64,000 nucleotides of DNA from Microcebus murinus (Eukaryota > Chordata > Mammalia > Primates > Cheirogaleidae). The stretch lies in assembly GCF_040939455.1 (NCBI RefSeq), contig NC_134116.1:75347900-75411899 (forward strand), written 5' to 3'. This document shows positions 23,690 through 34,220 of the stretch, one piece after another. The notes beneath the pieces were generated by a model. It did not search any database. It was not told where the DNA came from and saw only the letters and a list, made by a program, of their open reading frames with translations. Position numbers and translations under genes: made by a program. The stretch's first letter is position 1; every line of letters starts with the position of its first letter.

Positions 23690-25420
23690 AGTAAGTGGTT
23701 GAAAAATAAGAAAGAATTTTTCAGGCATGTTGCTAAAGGCCTTGGATATTCTACTGCATCTTTTCATATTTCAATTGGATCTTTCTTAGCATCAAACAAT
23801 GACTTTAAAATGCCATCTACTGAGAGCTCAATCACTTCAATCTGTAGTTCTTTAGGTGCCTTGGTGATATCAACTAGGTGAGGCTGAAATGCCAATTTGA
23901 GTGTGATGTCATGACCCTCAAAGTCAGTGAACCTTTCATTGTGTTCTCCAATTAATAGGTCTGAAACAGCTGCATATTCTTCAAATCATTAACATATATC
24001 ACCCCACTCGTCAATGACCTTTGCTAACTGGGGAAAATGTTCATCTGGAATTTCCTTTTCAAGAAGTGTTTTGGGAAAAGATGGGTTTTTTCAGAATACT
24101 TGGATTTTTTGCCATATATCATACATAGACTTAGTTTTACCTTGCAAAGAAACATTCAGGTTCTACTGCTATCTCTGATAAGGGAAAAGGAAAAAAAAGA
24201 AAAAAATTAGGAGAAAAAAGAAAAAAAAAAGAAATATTCAGGTCATTTTGATTTGACATGTTATCACACAGAATTGCTGCATTCCTATAGAAATCTTATT
24301 TCAATAATTCATGTTCCTTATTCTGTTTTTCATACAATTTAATTATCTGTTCTCACAGAGATAAAATTTTGGCTAACACCTGTCCCTGAGATAGCCAATG
24401 CACTTTAGAATTATACAGCAAATGCATACTCTATACCTCATCATTCAACTTTATCATGTTATGAAATTGATGATACCATGTTGCATGTACTTACACTTAA
24501 TATAACAATACTTATAACTTGTTGCAAAGTGTCACTTAAAATAGTAGCTTTAGCACAGAGATTTTGCTGATGCAAGATACAATGAAAAGAAATGAGAGCA
24601 TATGAATCTGTTAATACTTTTTTTTAATCTGTGCAATAAATTCTTCATGTTTCCCATCATGGAAGGTGTACTGCCTGTACATACACTCATTAAATTTACC
24701 AAATTCAGTCCAACTTCATGATGTTTATCTTGAAAGTTGTTGAAGATATCTATTCCCTGTGTTCTGTTCCCAAGAGTGCCCAAAGTGAGTAACTCTTTAT
24801 AACAAAGAAAATCTTCTGTTATGAGCAGAATGGAGTATAAAACCTGCACCAACTCAGTAATATCAGTTAATTTATCCAAAGCTATTAAAATAATATATAT
24901 TTTCCTTTTGAAGTATTGTATGAAGTTGTTCTGTTAAGTTGAAGGCTAATTCATGCTGCTGATCAATTATAGTTCTCCTTGAAAGAGGCAGTTGTTTGTA
25001 CTTTGAAATCTTATCAGGGTCTAAGCATCCTACAACCTCGACTATACTTCTTTCACAATTTCTACATCACTGAATAGCTTCCTTTTTCCTGAGCACATAA
25101 GCTACTTTACAAGTTGCTTTAATGGCATTATTTCCAGGTTCTGTTGCTACTCGAAAGAATTTGTCTTTGCTTTTGCTTTTCATCTTTTAATTTCTGCAGT
25201 ACAACCTTTCATGCCTCTCCCTCTAATTTAAAATATCCATGGTCCTTATGAGTGTTATAATGCTGATGAGCACTGAATTTCTTTAATATTGATATTTCAG
25301 TATCACAAGGCATGCAAATCATCTTATCTCTAGCAGAAACAAGATAATATTGCAATTCCCAGTCCTCATTAAAAGATCTGTTTTCTTCCTTCATTGTTCT
25401 CCTGATCTTCTTTGACATGA
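23690..25420 (-). pseudogene. hAT-Charlie transposase pseudogene (Charlie8/GTF2IRD2-like)
   Basis: Read on the minus strand from about 25418, an N-terminal frame has a BED-finger-like layout: two cysteines in 'MICMPCDTE', then the histidines of 'HQHYNTH'. This resembles the start of hAT-Charlie transposases and of GTF2IRD2, a host gene derived from one. Downstream, the frame at 24550-24879 contains 'DKLTDITELVQVLY' and 'CTGSTPSMMG', decayed versions of the conserved ALDESTDITD and TTDGSPSMTG-like blocks of the hAT catalytic core. Between and after these are stop codons and frameshifts, plus an A-rich insertion near 24180-24230. The order and spacing fit one transposase gene of about 1.7 kb, now dead. 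The subfamily name is an inference from memory. Confidence 0.8.
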
Positions 25421-25889
25421 TGGGCTGCTAAGCAAAAAGAACTAAAAAATACTGTCAAGCTGTTTAACTAGTCACAAATTCCACTTCAAACAGAAACACA
25501 GTGCACCACTGTCAAAAGCTGATAACAGACTGGCACACGTGACTCCCATACACTCTCACCAACCAGCCTGGTGCAGTAGTGGTGCCAATCAGACAGGGGA
25601 AGTTAGAACTAAATCATGAGCACGGCAGCCGTCAATTTAACCCTTATGGCTTACTAACATTCTAATTGCGATGGTCAATCTGGGACGATTATTTCATTGA
25701 CACTTATTTTATTCTTTGGTATTTTAAATACATTCATTTTAAAAATAAAATTAAAAGATGAAAGATGAACAAAAATATATTAATAAAAATAAAAGGGTTT
25801 GTTCTGTAAAATTTGAATTCAGTCAAAAGGCCACACTTAAGGACCTAGAAGGCCACATGTGGCCTTAGGCCGCAGGTTCCCCAGCCCTG
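25421..25889 (-). mobile_element. Terminal region of the Charlie element with its terminus
   Basis: Next to the transposase relic, the plus strand reads 'ggacctagaaggccacatgt', 'ggccttaggccgcaggttcc' and 'ccagccctg' at 25881-25889. Reverse-complemented, this is a hAT-Charlie end starting CAGGGCTGGGGAACC. The partner terminus is not seen left of 23690, so the element is truncated at its 3' side. Confidence 0.7.
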
Positions 25890-28284
25890 TCCTGCACAAT
25901 ACTTCCCATTGCACATACCATCCTGCCTCCACGGGGCTGCTTTCTCTGTCTGTGCCATAGCGATGGGGAACTGCCCCTGCCACGGTCCCCTGGAGACACT
26001 GTCCAGCAAGGAGCTCTGCCCTTCATGGGCCCAGTCCCTGCCCCACAGAGGTTCAACTGTCACTACCTGCTGGCTCTCTCCAGCAGACGGATTCCCTAGT
26101 AGACTAGTTACTACCTGATAAGAACAGCATTTGTGACTGATGGAACTGGCAAGGGACCATCTCCCTGCCACTGGGGAGCTTCTGTTTTCAGGCCACACTA
26201 CGGCGGTCCAGCACAGCACTACAACAGGTACGACACAAAACGTGAGACACACACATCGAAGCACTTGTCACATCTTACCCGATGTGTAATGACAAAGGTT
26301 TGCAAAATCTGAACGTGCCTAGGAGAGCCAACATGGACACTTACTAAGTTTCTCTGAAAGCGGCACAAAAATAACTTGCCCTACTTCCTCCAACATCCAG
26401 CACACGCAGAGAAACAGCCTCCAAACATGCACCCAGAGCTCCAGGGATGAGCCTGGCACACAGCCCATTTCATACGGACCCGGCAGCACAGGGCAGCGAT
26501 GCTTTGCAAGGTGCACTCTTACCGCTTGCTTTCTCCGCACACACAGCCAAAGGCAAGACAGCCCCTCCATCCTGTGATGATGCTGGGTCTCTCCACTGGT
26601 TTCACATTAGAGCCTGAAAATGTCAAGACCAAAGCCTCCTTTCCAAATCCCAAATTCCAGCCTGGTGCCTGACTCCTCGGGGGTTCTCTGCCCACATCAC
26701 TGCAGACACTATCTTCTTAGGAGGAAGAGAATCAAACAACCTGACTCCTACAAAAAGCTGACACAGGAGTGACTGCTAGGACTGCCGACTCATTTCTCCT
26801 CTAACAATGGGGTGGTTTGCATGTTTTCACAGAAAACGAAAATAGTTATCTGGAAAGAAGAAACAACCATATTCGTTTAAGGCAGAAGGATCCTCAGAAA
26901 AATCTAGAAATTTTACCTCAATTTTAACTCCAAATGGAAGCTCTCCCTACAAATGGCAGAACATCCTAGCACATGGCAGTTAAGCAAATTCTAAACCCAT
27001 CTTGTCAAAGATGATCTACCACTTGGTCTAACTGATCACAACTGAATATAACTTAAATCGGTCCCTCCCTCCAACCCCACCTTCCCCCGGGCAGAAGGTT
27101 TTGCAACAAAAGTGGGCAGAATAAAGTTTATTGATCAGCAAGTTAATTCTGAAATAAAACTGAACAGGCTGCCTCCCTCTTTGTCAAGCTTCAGGGAAAA
27201 CATGCTACAGGAAATGTTTCCATTCTCCCCCCAGATCCCGATTATCTCACAGAAACGTTTTTCTTAAACATTCACATTTCCTATAGTACAGCTTTCCTCT
27301 GTGTCTGTTTCTCGGCGGAGCCCCTTAAACAAACACAGCCTTTCTTAAATCAGTTGCAGGATGATTCACGCCCATCATCCTGCACAAATTCGATACGTTT
27401 CACAAAAATAAAATTTTACCTCGGTTGTTAAGTCTAATGGTGGATACTTCTACTCCACGTTACACGGAGTTCTGCAAACTCATAAAGCCTTCACTGCCGC
27501 AGCTTAGACAGCTGCCAGATGTCCACGCACGCAGGGCCTGGGGAGCCGGCATATGCCCAATCTCCCAGTCCCAGAAAGTAAAGGAGCATCCAGACAGGCC
27601 CAGCTCACGCATGGCTCTACAACCATGTTTTCCCATAAGAATGACAGGACTGGAGAGATGAGGTCCCCAAACCAGTCCCCAAAGTTCTTTTGTTCATGAT
27701 GTCTCCAAACAGTCCAGCCATGCACACCTGGCCACTGTGGAGACTGTCTTCAGATGACCCACCCCAGTTCCCACCTGGCTCCACCCACCCTGAACCAGGG
27801 CAGCACAGGATCAGGTTCAACCCGGCTCCAGCCCTGCTGGACCTCAGCCTCTCCTTCTGCAAAACGGAGGCAGCAACACCCAATTTGGGGTGTTGTGGAG
27901 ACAGCAAATGTGATGGCTCTACCAGCCTCCCATACAATTATCCATTTCCCCCATCCCCAAAAGCAGCCTGTTCTGAGCACTTGCTGCCTCTTGATACTAA
28001 AGTCCTCTTGCTTTGCAGGTTACCCCAACCCACGTGCCGGCTGTCTTTACCTTCTTCCACCCCTCCCGCCACCTGAGTGGCAGCTCAGTTCAGGAAAGGA
28101 GCACTAGAGGAGGAACTGAAAGATCTGGCTTCGGCACAAGCTTTCCTACTTCCCCACCCAGCAAAGCTCACCCTCCGTCTGGAATGGACCTCCACCTGCC
28201 CTGTCACTTTCCCGCTAAATTATTCAAGATTTTGCAGGACACTCCCTCCCCTTACACATGCAATCACACAATACCCCACCACTA

Positions 28285-28285
<1 letters not shown>
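25890..28285. other. Non-coding, GC-richer stretch
   Basis: Mostly unique-looking sequence with no supported exon. Opposed frames at 27425-28107 overlap on both strands and carry no known domain. The part around 27050-27430 looks low in repeats and contains a perfect hairpin (separate entry). Confidence 0.4.
27356..27383. other. Perfect 9-bp inverted repeat (hairpin)
   Basis: The arms gcaggatga and tcatcctgc are exact reverse complements, separated by the 10-base loop ttcacgccca. The surrounding sequence is repeat-free by eye. No function is assigned. Confidence 0.6.

Positions 28286-28315
<30 letters not shown>
28286..28315. repeat. (CA)n microsatellite
   Basis: A perfect CA run of about 15 units. 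It generates His-Thr repeats in chance frames on the plus strand. Confidence 0.95.
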
Positions 28316-28319
<4 letters not shown>

Positions 28320-29009
28320 TTCTGAGTTGGGAGGGTTCCTCCTGCATATCCCAGTAAGCCTTGTGCATGCCTCAGGAGAAGCTAATGCATTATATTTTAA
28401 AGTGTTCATCCCCTCTTTAGATGCCAAGTTCGAGAGGGGGAAGGGAGAGGCAGTGGGCACATACTATAATGTCACTGTCAATCTCCAACACACCAAATCT
28501 TAAGGATGCATTTGATTTTGCTGGAGATAATAACCATGATTTTTTGCCCATTCCTCCCTGCTGGGACGTAGTGCATGAGGAAAGGGAGGAAGGAGGGCAG
28601 GGGATAGAGTAGAGATAGAAGTTTAAATAACCACATGAAAGTACTCAGCCACCTATTAACTAAGCAAACATTAGTCAATATTATTCTATCCAGGTCAGTG
28701 AAAAGACAAATTTGCAATTCAGTGCTCTTGCCTTTAGCCATGGGTTTAATTCCTAAGCCATAACCCCAGTATAATATACTAGTATAAACTAAAAAAAAAA
28801 AATAATAATGACCTAAGGTAGAAAAGGCTTTTGATCCCTGGATACCTTCATTCAAGAATCCTTCCTGTAAAAGAATTTCAACTTTAGGGAAGATGTGCAC
28901 ATTGTCAAACTCCCAGCAAATGGGGGCCCAGCCTCTCAGGGAAGGGCGTACTCTCACTCCCCAGCATTTTTCTTCTCACTCTGATTAGGTCGGGTCCCTC
29001 TACACACCC
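28316..29009. other. Non-coding stretch
   Basis: No repeat or gene recognised. The 159-codon minus-strand frame at 28478-28957 has hydrophobic stretches but no family resemblance. Confidence 0.4.
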
Positions 29010-29165
29010 GGAGCACCACGGCTCTCCTGCATGGTACTCAGTGCCGCTGCAATCAGACACTTGTGCTTTTTAATGAGATCGAACACAGGAAGGGCCACGT
29101 GTGGCCTCATTCACCACCATGTCCTCAGTGCCCAGCCCAGGGCTCAGCGCATATAGCAGAGCCTC
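29010..29165 (+). repeat. L2 LINE 3' fragment, sense
   Basis: 'catgtcctcagtgcccagcc' and 'cagggctcagcgcatatagc' match the L2 3' UTR order (genes of this family read '...tccccagcgcctggcacata'). Diverged. Confidence 0.5.
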
Positions 29166-29191
29166 AGAGGGATTTATGGAAAGAATAGAAG

Positions 29192-29210
29192 GGTGGATGG
29201 ATGGATGGAT
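29192..29210. repeat. (GGAT)n short tandem repeat
   Basis: Four to five GGAT units lie directly beyond the L2-like 3' end, probably grown from its tail. Confidence 0.8.
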
Positions 29211-30079
29211 GATAAGCAACACTGGAAACACCAAAGTGAAACTGTACGGTAAGATTCTGTGCAGAGCGCTGATGCAAACATGAACGTGAAGTAGGCATCT
29301 CTCCTGAGACTTGTTTATATATTCTCACTCCCAAAGTACTTTCTTACCTATGATTGATGTGATCAAAGCTCCATTAACAAGTCCTTCACTGCTTCCGATT
29401 ACTGTATCAAAAGTATTTTCATTCCCTTCTGTATTTATTAAAAAAAAAACTTGAAAAGGGCAGTTCCATAGTTTGACTTTCAAAACCACTAATTATCTAT
29501 TTCTCCCTTTCCCCAAAGGCAGCCTGTTCCCTGGCACTCACTGCCTCCTGGTATTAGTTTAAAGCCCTCTTTCTTCCTGGATGCCTCACTCCACACGTTT
29601 GGTACCTTTTCCTTTTCTTTCAAGAGCCAACTTTGTTCTTATCTGGGTTTTCACTCCATTTCTCACGTGGCATCTTCCTCAAAACCAATCTCTGATCTTT
29701 AATCCCTCTAGGAAGCTCACAGACCATGTGACTTTAACCTGCCAGATTTTCAAAAAGAAGCATCACTAGTAGGAAGGTCAAATTTCTAAGTTTAAGAAGG
29801 CTTGCCTTTGTCTTCCAGAGCTATCATCTTCACAAATTTTAGCAGTTGGCATAACATTCCCTGTAAGAAACCACCAATTCTACACCCAGTGTGGTTCTCT
29901 GAAACGGCATTAATTGCTACTGTAAGTTCAATTTAATGTTACCTCAATACACTCAATGCCAAGGTCTTTCCCTCCCAGGTAAATCAGGCAAACGGGTATT
30001 AGTTCCCATGGGAAATACCAGCACCTCCTTAGGGAGTCAGTGGCAGGTGTGCTCAGCTGTTTTGATTTCATGGTTAAGA
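29211..30079. other. Non-coding stretch
   Basis: No supported gene. 29580-29700 is weakly L2-like ('ctcatgtggcatcttcctca'-type text) but too diverged to call. Confidence 0.35.
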
Positions 30080-30425
30080 AGTTGTGTTCTGAAGCAAAAA
30101 GGCCTGGTTCAGTTTCAGCTATATGGCTGTGGTCAAGCTACTGTGCATGAGGCTGAGCTGTGGTCAAGCTACTGTGCACGAGGCTGAGCTGTGGTCAAGC
30201 TACTGTGCACGAGGCTGAGCTGTGGTCAAGCTACTGTGCACGAGGCTGAGCTGTATGGCTGTGGTCAAGCTACTGTGCACGAGGCTGAGCTGTATGGCTG
30301 TGGTCAAGCTACTGTGCATGAGGCTGAGCTTCGCCATCAATAAAATGGACTCAATAACAATGACCATCAGGTAAGTTCAAAGTGAGAATCAAGTTGAAGC
30401 ACATGAGCACTAAGCATGGTCCCCA
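30080..30425 (-). repeat. MIR-like SINE hosting a minisatellite
   Basis: The left flank ('agcaaaaaggcctggttcag') and right flank ('ccatcaataaaatggactca', 'caataacaatgaccatcagg', 'gcacatgagcactaagcatg') fit an antisense MIR, whose core reads like '...gctgtgtgaccttgggcaag...ctcagtttcctcatctgtaaaatggg'. A six-copy tandem array occupies the core. Confidence 0.55.
30128..30329. repeat. Six-copy minisatellite, 31/39-bp units
   Basis: Units begin 'tgtggtcaagctactgtgca' and end 'gaggctgagc'. Copies start at 30128, 30159, 30190, 30221, 30260 and 30299. The first four are directly adjacent 31-mers. The last two are each preceded by the 8-bp spacer tgtatggc, giving a 39-bp period. The outer copies carry 'gcatgag' and the inner ones 'gcacgag', so the CpG-containing variant spread inside the array. 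Confidence 0.95.
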
Positions 30426-30621
30426 GCCCAGCTAGCATATTATACATGGCAGGGGTCTCTCTCTGCACGAGTCTTCTTTGTTTGTTTTTTGTTTATGCTG
30501 AGGGGAGAGAAGGGTGTTTTAAGCTCCACTCCTCTCATTCAACTTAATGCAGATTAAAGTTCAGGATATATTTGCAACGTAACAAAATCACAGCAAAAAG
30601 CAAAGATGCTAAACAGTACTC

Positions 30622-30648
30622 TTTTTTTTTTTTTTTTTTTTTTTTTTT
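30622..30648. repeat. Poly(T) tract
   Basis: A run of about 27 thymines with no recognisable SINE body on either side. It may be the tail of a minus-strand retroposed sequence or a simple repeat. Confidence 0.8.
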
Positions 30649-31104
30649 AGGGGAAGGATTCTGTTCTACGACCAATAAAAAGTAGTCCTTTTAAAAACCC
30701 TCCTTAGGCCATTTCAGTTTAGTCGGCTGGCCATAAATGCACAACTTGATATTCTGTAAACACATTTGTCAGAGAGATTTCCCCAGATAAGTGGCAGAGT
30801 TTCAAAGCGGCAGATGCACACAACTGCAAACATCATCACCGCTGCCGCCGCTGCTGCTGGCAAGGTGAGAACAGCAGCCCCGTTTCCGGCTGATGGCCCA
30901 TTACTGCTTGGGCCTCCAAGATCCTGCCTGCTCCTCCAGGGGCTCTATCTGCTCAGCCCAGTGCCGGGCCCCTGGAGAGGCCCAGTCCAGCCAGCTATGA
31001 ACTGCAGCCTCAGGATGTGCCAGACTGAGCATGCCTTCCGCTTAGTTGTCTGTGTTTTGGGCCCCATCACAGCTGTAGAAGATTTTTGGACAATCTGGGT
31101 CTTT

Positions 31105-31180
31105 GGTACATATGCAGCCATTCATTTACTCAAACAAATATTTAGTGTGCTTACATATGCAATGTGTCTGGCTTTGCAAG
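31105..31180 (-). repeat. L2-like 3' end, antisense
   Basis: 'ttcatttactcaaacaaata' and 'tttagtgtgcttacatatgc' resemble the reverse complement of an L2 3' end. Short and diverged. Confidence 0.45.
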
Positions 31181-31399
31181 GCAGCAATCTTCAAACTGGA
31201 GCCCAGATACTTTTCAAGGATGCTCATTTTAAGAGAATCAGTTTATAGATTCTTATCTTCTATTTGTACTTCTTCTAAAATTGTTCTTCCTGGGAACATC
31301 TTTCCTCCTGGCAACTGTCCTCCTTCCTTTTTTAAAGAGAAGAACACCCTTTCACGCATCCTGAATCTTTTGATAATACATTGACATATCACCTTCCAG

Positions 31400-31830
31400 T
31401 GACAACAGGACAATTCCACATGCTGGTATATCAGTGAAGGCTGGCATACTTATCAGTCAGGATCTGACCGGGAAAAACAGAACATACTTTACTTGACATG
31501 CAGGGAATTCTGTGCAGGGAATGGGTTACACAAATGAAGGAAGAGCTGATACACCAACTGGGAGCCTTGGAGCAACACCAAGATGCACATGAGCTGGAAG
31601 CCAGCACCACCCCTGAGCTGGAGGGACAAAGGCAGGGTGTGTCACCACAGTCTTGGGAACAACGTCCCCATGGGGAAGCTGGAACCATTGTGAGCCCATC
31701 CAGTGGGAGCTGGAACTTCCAGAAGACTCAGTGACTACTGGAGATGCCACCAAAGTCAGACAGAGGGAAGGGAAGACATTCTCTGCCTCCACCCTTGGAG
31801 AGCCCATCAAATCACCTGGTATTCAGAGTT
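31400..31830 (+). repeat. Probable old interspersed repeat, family not named
   Basis: 'cttatcagtcaggatctgac', 'gcagggaatgggttacacaa' and 'ggaagagctgatacaccaac' recall a common mammalian repeat whose name I cannot give with confidence. It has no intact frame of note and ends just before a 5S-like sequence at 31839. Confidence 0.4.
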
Positions 31831-31838
31831 CATTGGCT

Positions 31839-31924
31839 ATCTATGGCCATTACCACCCCGAACACACCCGATCTCGTCTGATCTCGGAGACTAAGCAGGG
31901 TTGGGCCTGGTCAGTACTTGCATG
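31839..31924 (+). pseudogene. 5S rRNA pseudogene, 3'-truncated
   Basis: It aligns with the first 85 or so bases of vertebrate 5S rRNA: 'atctatggccattaccaccc', 'cgaacacacccgatctcgtc', 'tgatctcggagactaagcag' and 'ggttgggcctggtcagtact', ending at 'tgcatg'. The body is well conserved and the A-box region is nearly intact, but the C box and the 3' third are missing, so it should not be transcribed as a normal 5S gene. It is better preserved than the copy at 5236-5361. Confidence 0.92.
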
Positions 31925-32239
31925 ACAGATTCCACTGAAAACAGTGATGTAACCAGTTTCATTTTTTAAAATGTCAATATTTACAATAACCTAGAAATTA
32001 CTTTGTAACTTTTTAAGTTTATGATGAAACTTCTCAATGTTACTTTGAAAAATGGGAGCATATACACGATTTTTCAGGATTCTCTTAGGAGGTACAGGAG
32101 GAAAAAGTTTGCAGATTTCTGCGCTGGGAAACACAAAGCTAGAGCTACCCCCTTCAGTGTATTCACAGACTGACACGGCAGAGGGGAGAAGGGGAGACTG
32201 AACTTCCCGAGAGGGCTTCACATACAGAGGAGCCTCACA

Positions 32240-32375
32240 CACCCTCTGGGAGGCAGGGATGGTTGTCTCTGTTTTACGGTTGTAGAAACAGGGTCTCAGA
32301 GGGTCAGTAAGCTGCCTACGGCCAAGTTTGTAAGAGACACAACTGGAATTAAAAATCAGACCTGTTTAGCTCCAC
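32240..32375 (+). repeat. MIR SINE fragment
   Basis: 'gtctctgttttacggttgta', 'gaaacagggtctcagagggt', 'cagtaagctgcctacggcca' and 'ctggaattaaaaatcagacc' match the MIR core in forward orientation. Confidence 0.75.
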
Positions 32376-32445
32376 ACTTTCCTGTGGGGAGGAATCTGAT
32401 TTCAGATGCACAGAAGCAGCATGTTATAAAATATTCGCTAGAGGA

Positions 32446-32598
32446 GTGTCTCCCAAAGTGTATTGTGCATACAAATCACCTGGGGTTCTTGTTGAGATGC
32501 AGATTATGATCTGGAAGTCTGGGGTGAGGCTTGAGAGTCTGCATTTCTGAAAGATTCCCAGGTGATGCCTCACTTGAAAACCACACTTTGAATCACAA
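32446..32598 (-). mobile_element. MER5A nonautonomous hAT-Charlie element
   Basis: 'gtgtctcccaaagtgtattg', 'aaatcacctggggttcttgt', 'tgagatgcagattatgatct' and 'gattcccaggtgatgcctca' to 'aaaccacactttgaatc' span both ends of a MER5A-like element, including related terminal repeats. The strand follows the common consensus orientation only loosely. Confidence 0.8.
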
Positions 32599-33544
32599 GA
32601 CCCTCAAGCAGCAGGCGTTAAGATTTCTTGAATGGACACCCCTAGAAGCTTTGAGCATGCATCCCCCAATATAGACAGTCTTTATTTATACATTCTATAT
32701 CACATCTATTCTGATCAGTGACTAACCTAACAGACCATACTATCTAGTTAGGACAAGATACATTTTTACAATAATAGCTAAGAATCTACATTTCGAATAA
32801 TCCTGATGATTTTGAACTCTTTGGCCAACTTTCCTGTCCAGTAGGATTATCGTTGTTTTTTATTATTTTTTATTAAGGAAATTCTCATATGAACAGCAGC
32901 AGTAGGAGCAATGTCAATTCTGCCATCTTCTTGATGGCATCTTGCCATCGCTTCTTCATTTGCACTTTCACTTTTTAGTATGATGGTCAATTTCTGTTTC
33001 TTAAGCTACTTATCTATTTTATGAAGGTTAATTTAGTTGAAGCTAGATAATGTAATGTGTAAATCCACTTAACCACACACACATATGCTGCTAAAAGGAC
33101 AAGAGTGGAAAGGTGTGCCTGTTTCTCCTGTGTGTGGGGAGGGCTGGCTCCCTCAGGACACCTCGCTTATAGGAAACCAAGGAAAGCTGTGTCTGTCCTT
33201 ACAGCAAAATATAATAAAGCTTGGTTTCTGTCTCAAGGTCCACCCCCAAAGGGATTTTATGAGTCTCTCAAAGCAGCCACTTTGGACACTGCCATCCTAG
33301 AGAAGAGGTTCTATGTATCCAGTTAGAACAGAGAGAACAATTCAACGTGCTGCTGCTTTTGTGACCAAATGCGTCTTCAAAAACTTTTGCAAATGCATAA
33401 TTAGTGGGAGAAAATATTTTATATGGGGATTTTTTTAACCTCTTAAAAATCCACACACACACTGGACTGTTCCCTCTCTTCCCCATGTCTCAAATTTAAA
33501 ATCACTTCCAATCAGATCCAAAATGAAGGCATTTGAAACCAAAC
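32599..33544. other. Non-coding stretch
   Basis: No gene or clear element recognised. Frames are short. Confidence 0.4.
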
Positions 33545-33680
33545 AGGAACATTGAATACAGGCGATATCCGAAAGACAACTCTCCCATGCTCTCGCTCAT
33601 ATGTGGGATCTAAACAAACGAGTACGTAACATAGTGATGATGCTCTGAAGAAAAAAAGAAAAGTCAGAATAAGGGGGCAA
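33545..33680 (+). mobile_element. Possible short young L1 3' piece
   Basis: 'ctctcccatgctctcgctca' and 'tatgtgggatctaaacaaac' recall the ORF2/3' UTR junction of primate L1, followed by an A-rich stretch. Very short and uncertain. Confidence 0.4.
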
Positions 33681-34089
33681 AGAATGCAGAGTGTGCCAGG
33701 GGCCAGGGCTGAGGGAGAGGAGGGGGCTCCGGGGTTTAATTCTAGGCGTGATGGAAAGCAAGCATGAGTGGCCCAGTGACATCATCTCAAGTAGGTTTTC
33801 TGGGCTCCTGCTGGCTGCTGCGTGGAGAACACACTTCAGAGGACCAAGAGTGGCAACGGCATGTGTCTACAGTGCTGCCTCCTCCAGGAAGCCGGGCCGG
33901 GCCCAGAGCTGGGCACCAGGTCCTGCTCCACCGCTCCTTCCCAGTCTGGATACATAAGCCCTTTTGAAGTACACATTCGCTTCTCTACCAAATTCTGCTT
34001 TTGTAATTTTGTATATTCTTTAAGGAGGGCACCCAGGATTGTGCATGCTTCAGGCCCCTGGCCACTACCACAATTGCTGGCTCGTCTGT

Positions 34090-34220
34090 CTGCATTCCTT
34101 CCTCGGCTCCAAGCTCCTGCAAGGCAAGGACCATGCCACATTTACCTCTGCACCCGTGACATCTGCACGGTCCCCAATATACAGCAGTCACGCCACACAT
34201 ATTTTCTGAATTATTTGATA
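34090..34220 (+). repeat. L2 LINE 3' end, sense
   Basis: 'ctcctgcaaggcaaggacca' and 'tgccacatttacctctgcac' correspond to the L2 '...gagggcagggactttgtctg...' region, ending near 'tattttctgaattatttgat'. Confidence 0.65.

Noticed and set aside
28224..28503. Frames with His-Thr or Cys-Val repeats
   Set aside because: Translation of the (CA)n microsatellite.
28478..28957. 159-codon minus-strand frame with hydrophobic stretches
   Set aside because: AT-rich sequence read in reverse often gives Phe/Leu-rich frames. No homology recognised.
30128..30329. Direct repeats that could be read as a CRISPR-like array
   Set aside because: Units are contiguous or share the same 8-bp spacer. There are no unique spacers, and the context is a primate SINE.
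30766..31248. 160-codon plus-strand frame
   Set aside because: It runs through a trinucleotide-rich bit (gctgccgccgctgctgctgg) and an L2-like piece, with no family signature.
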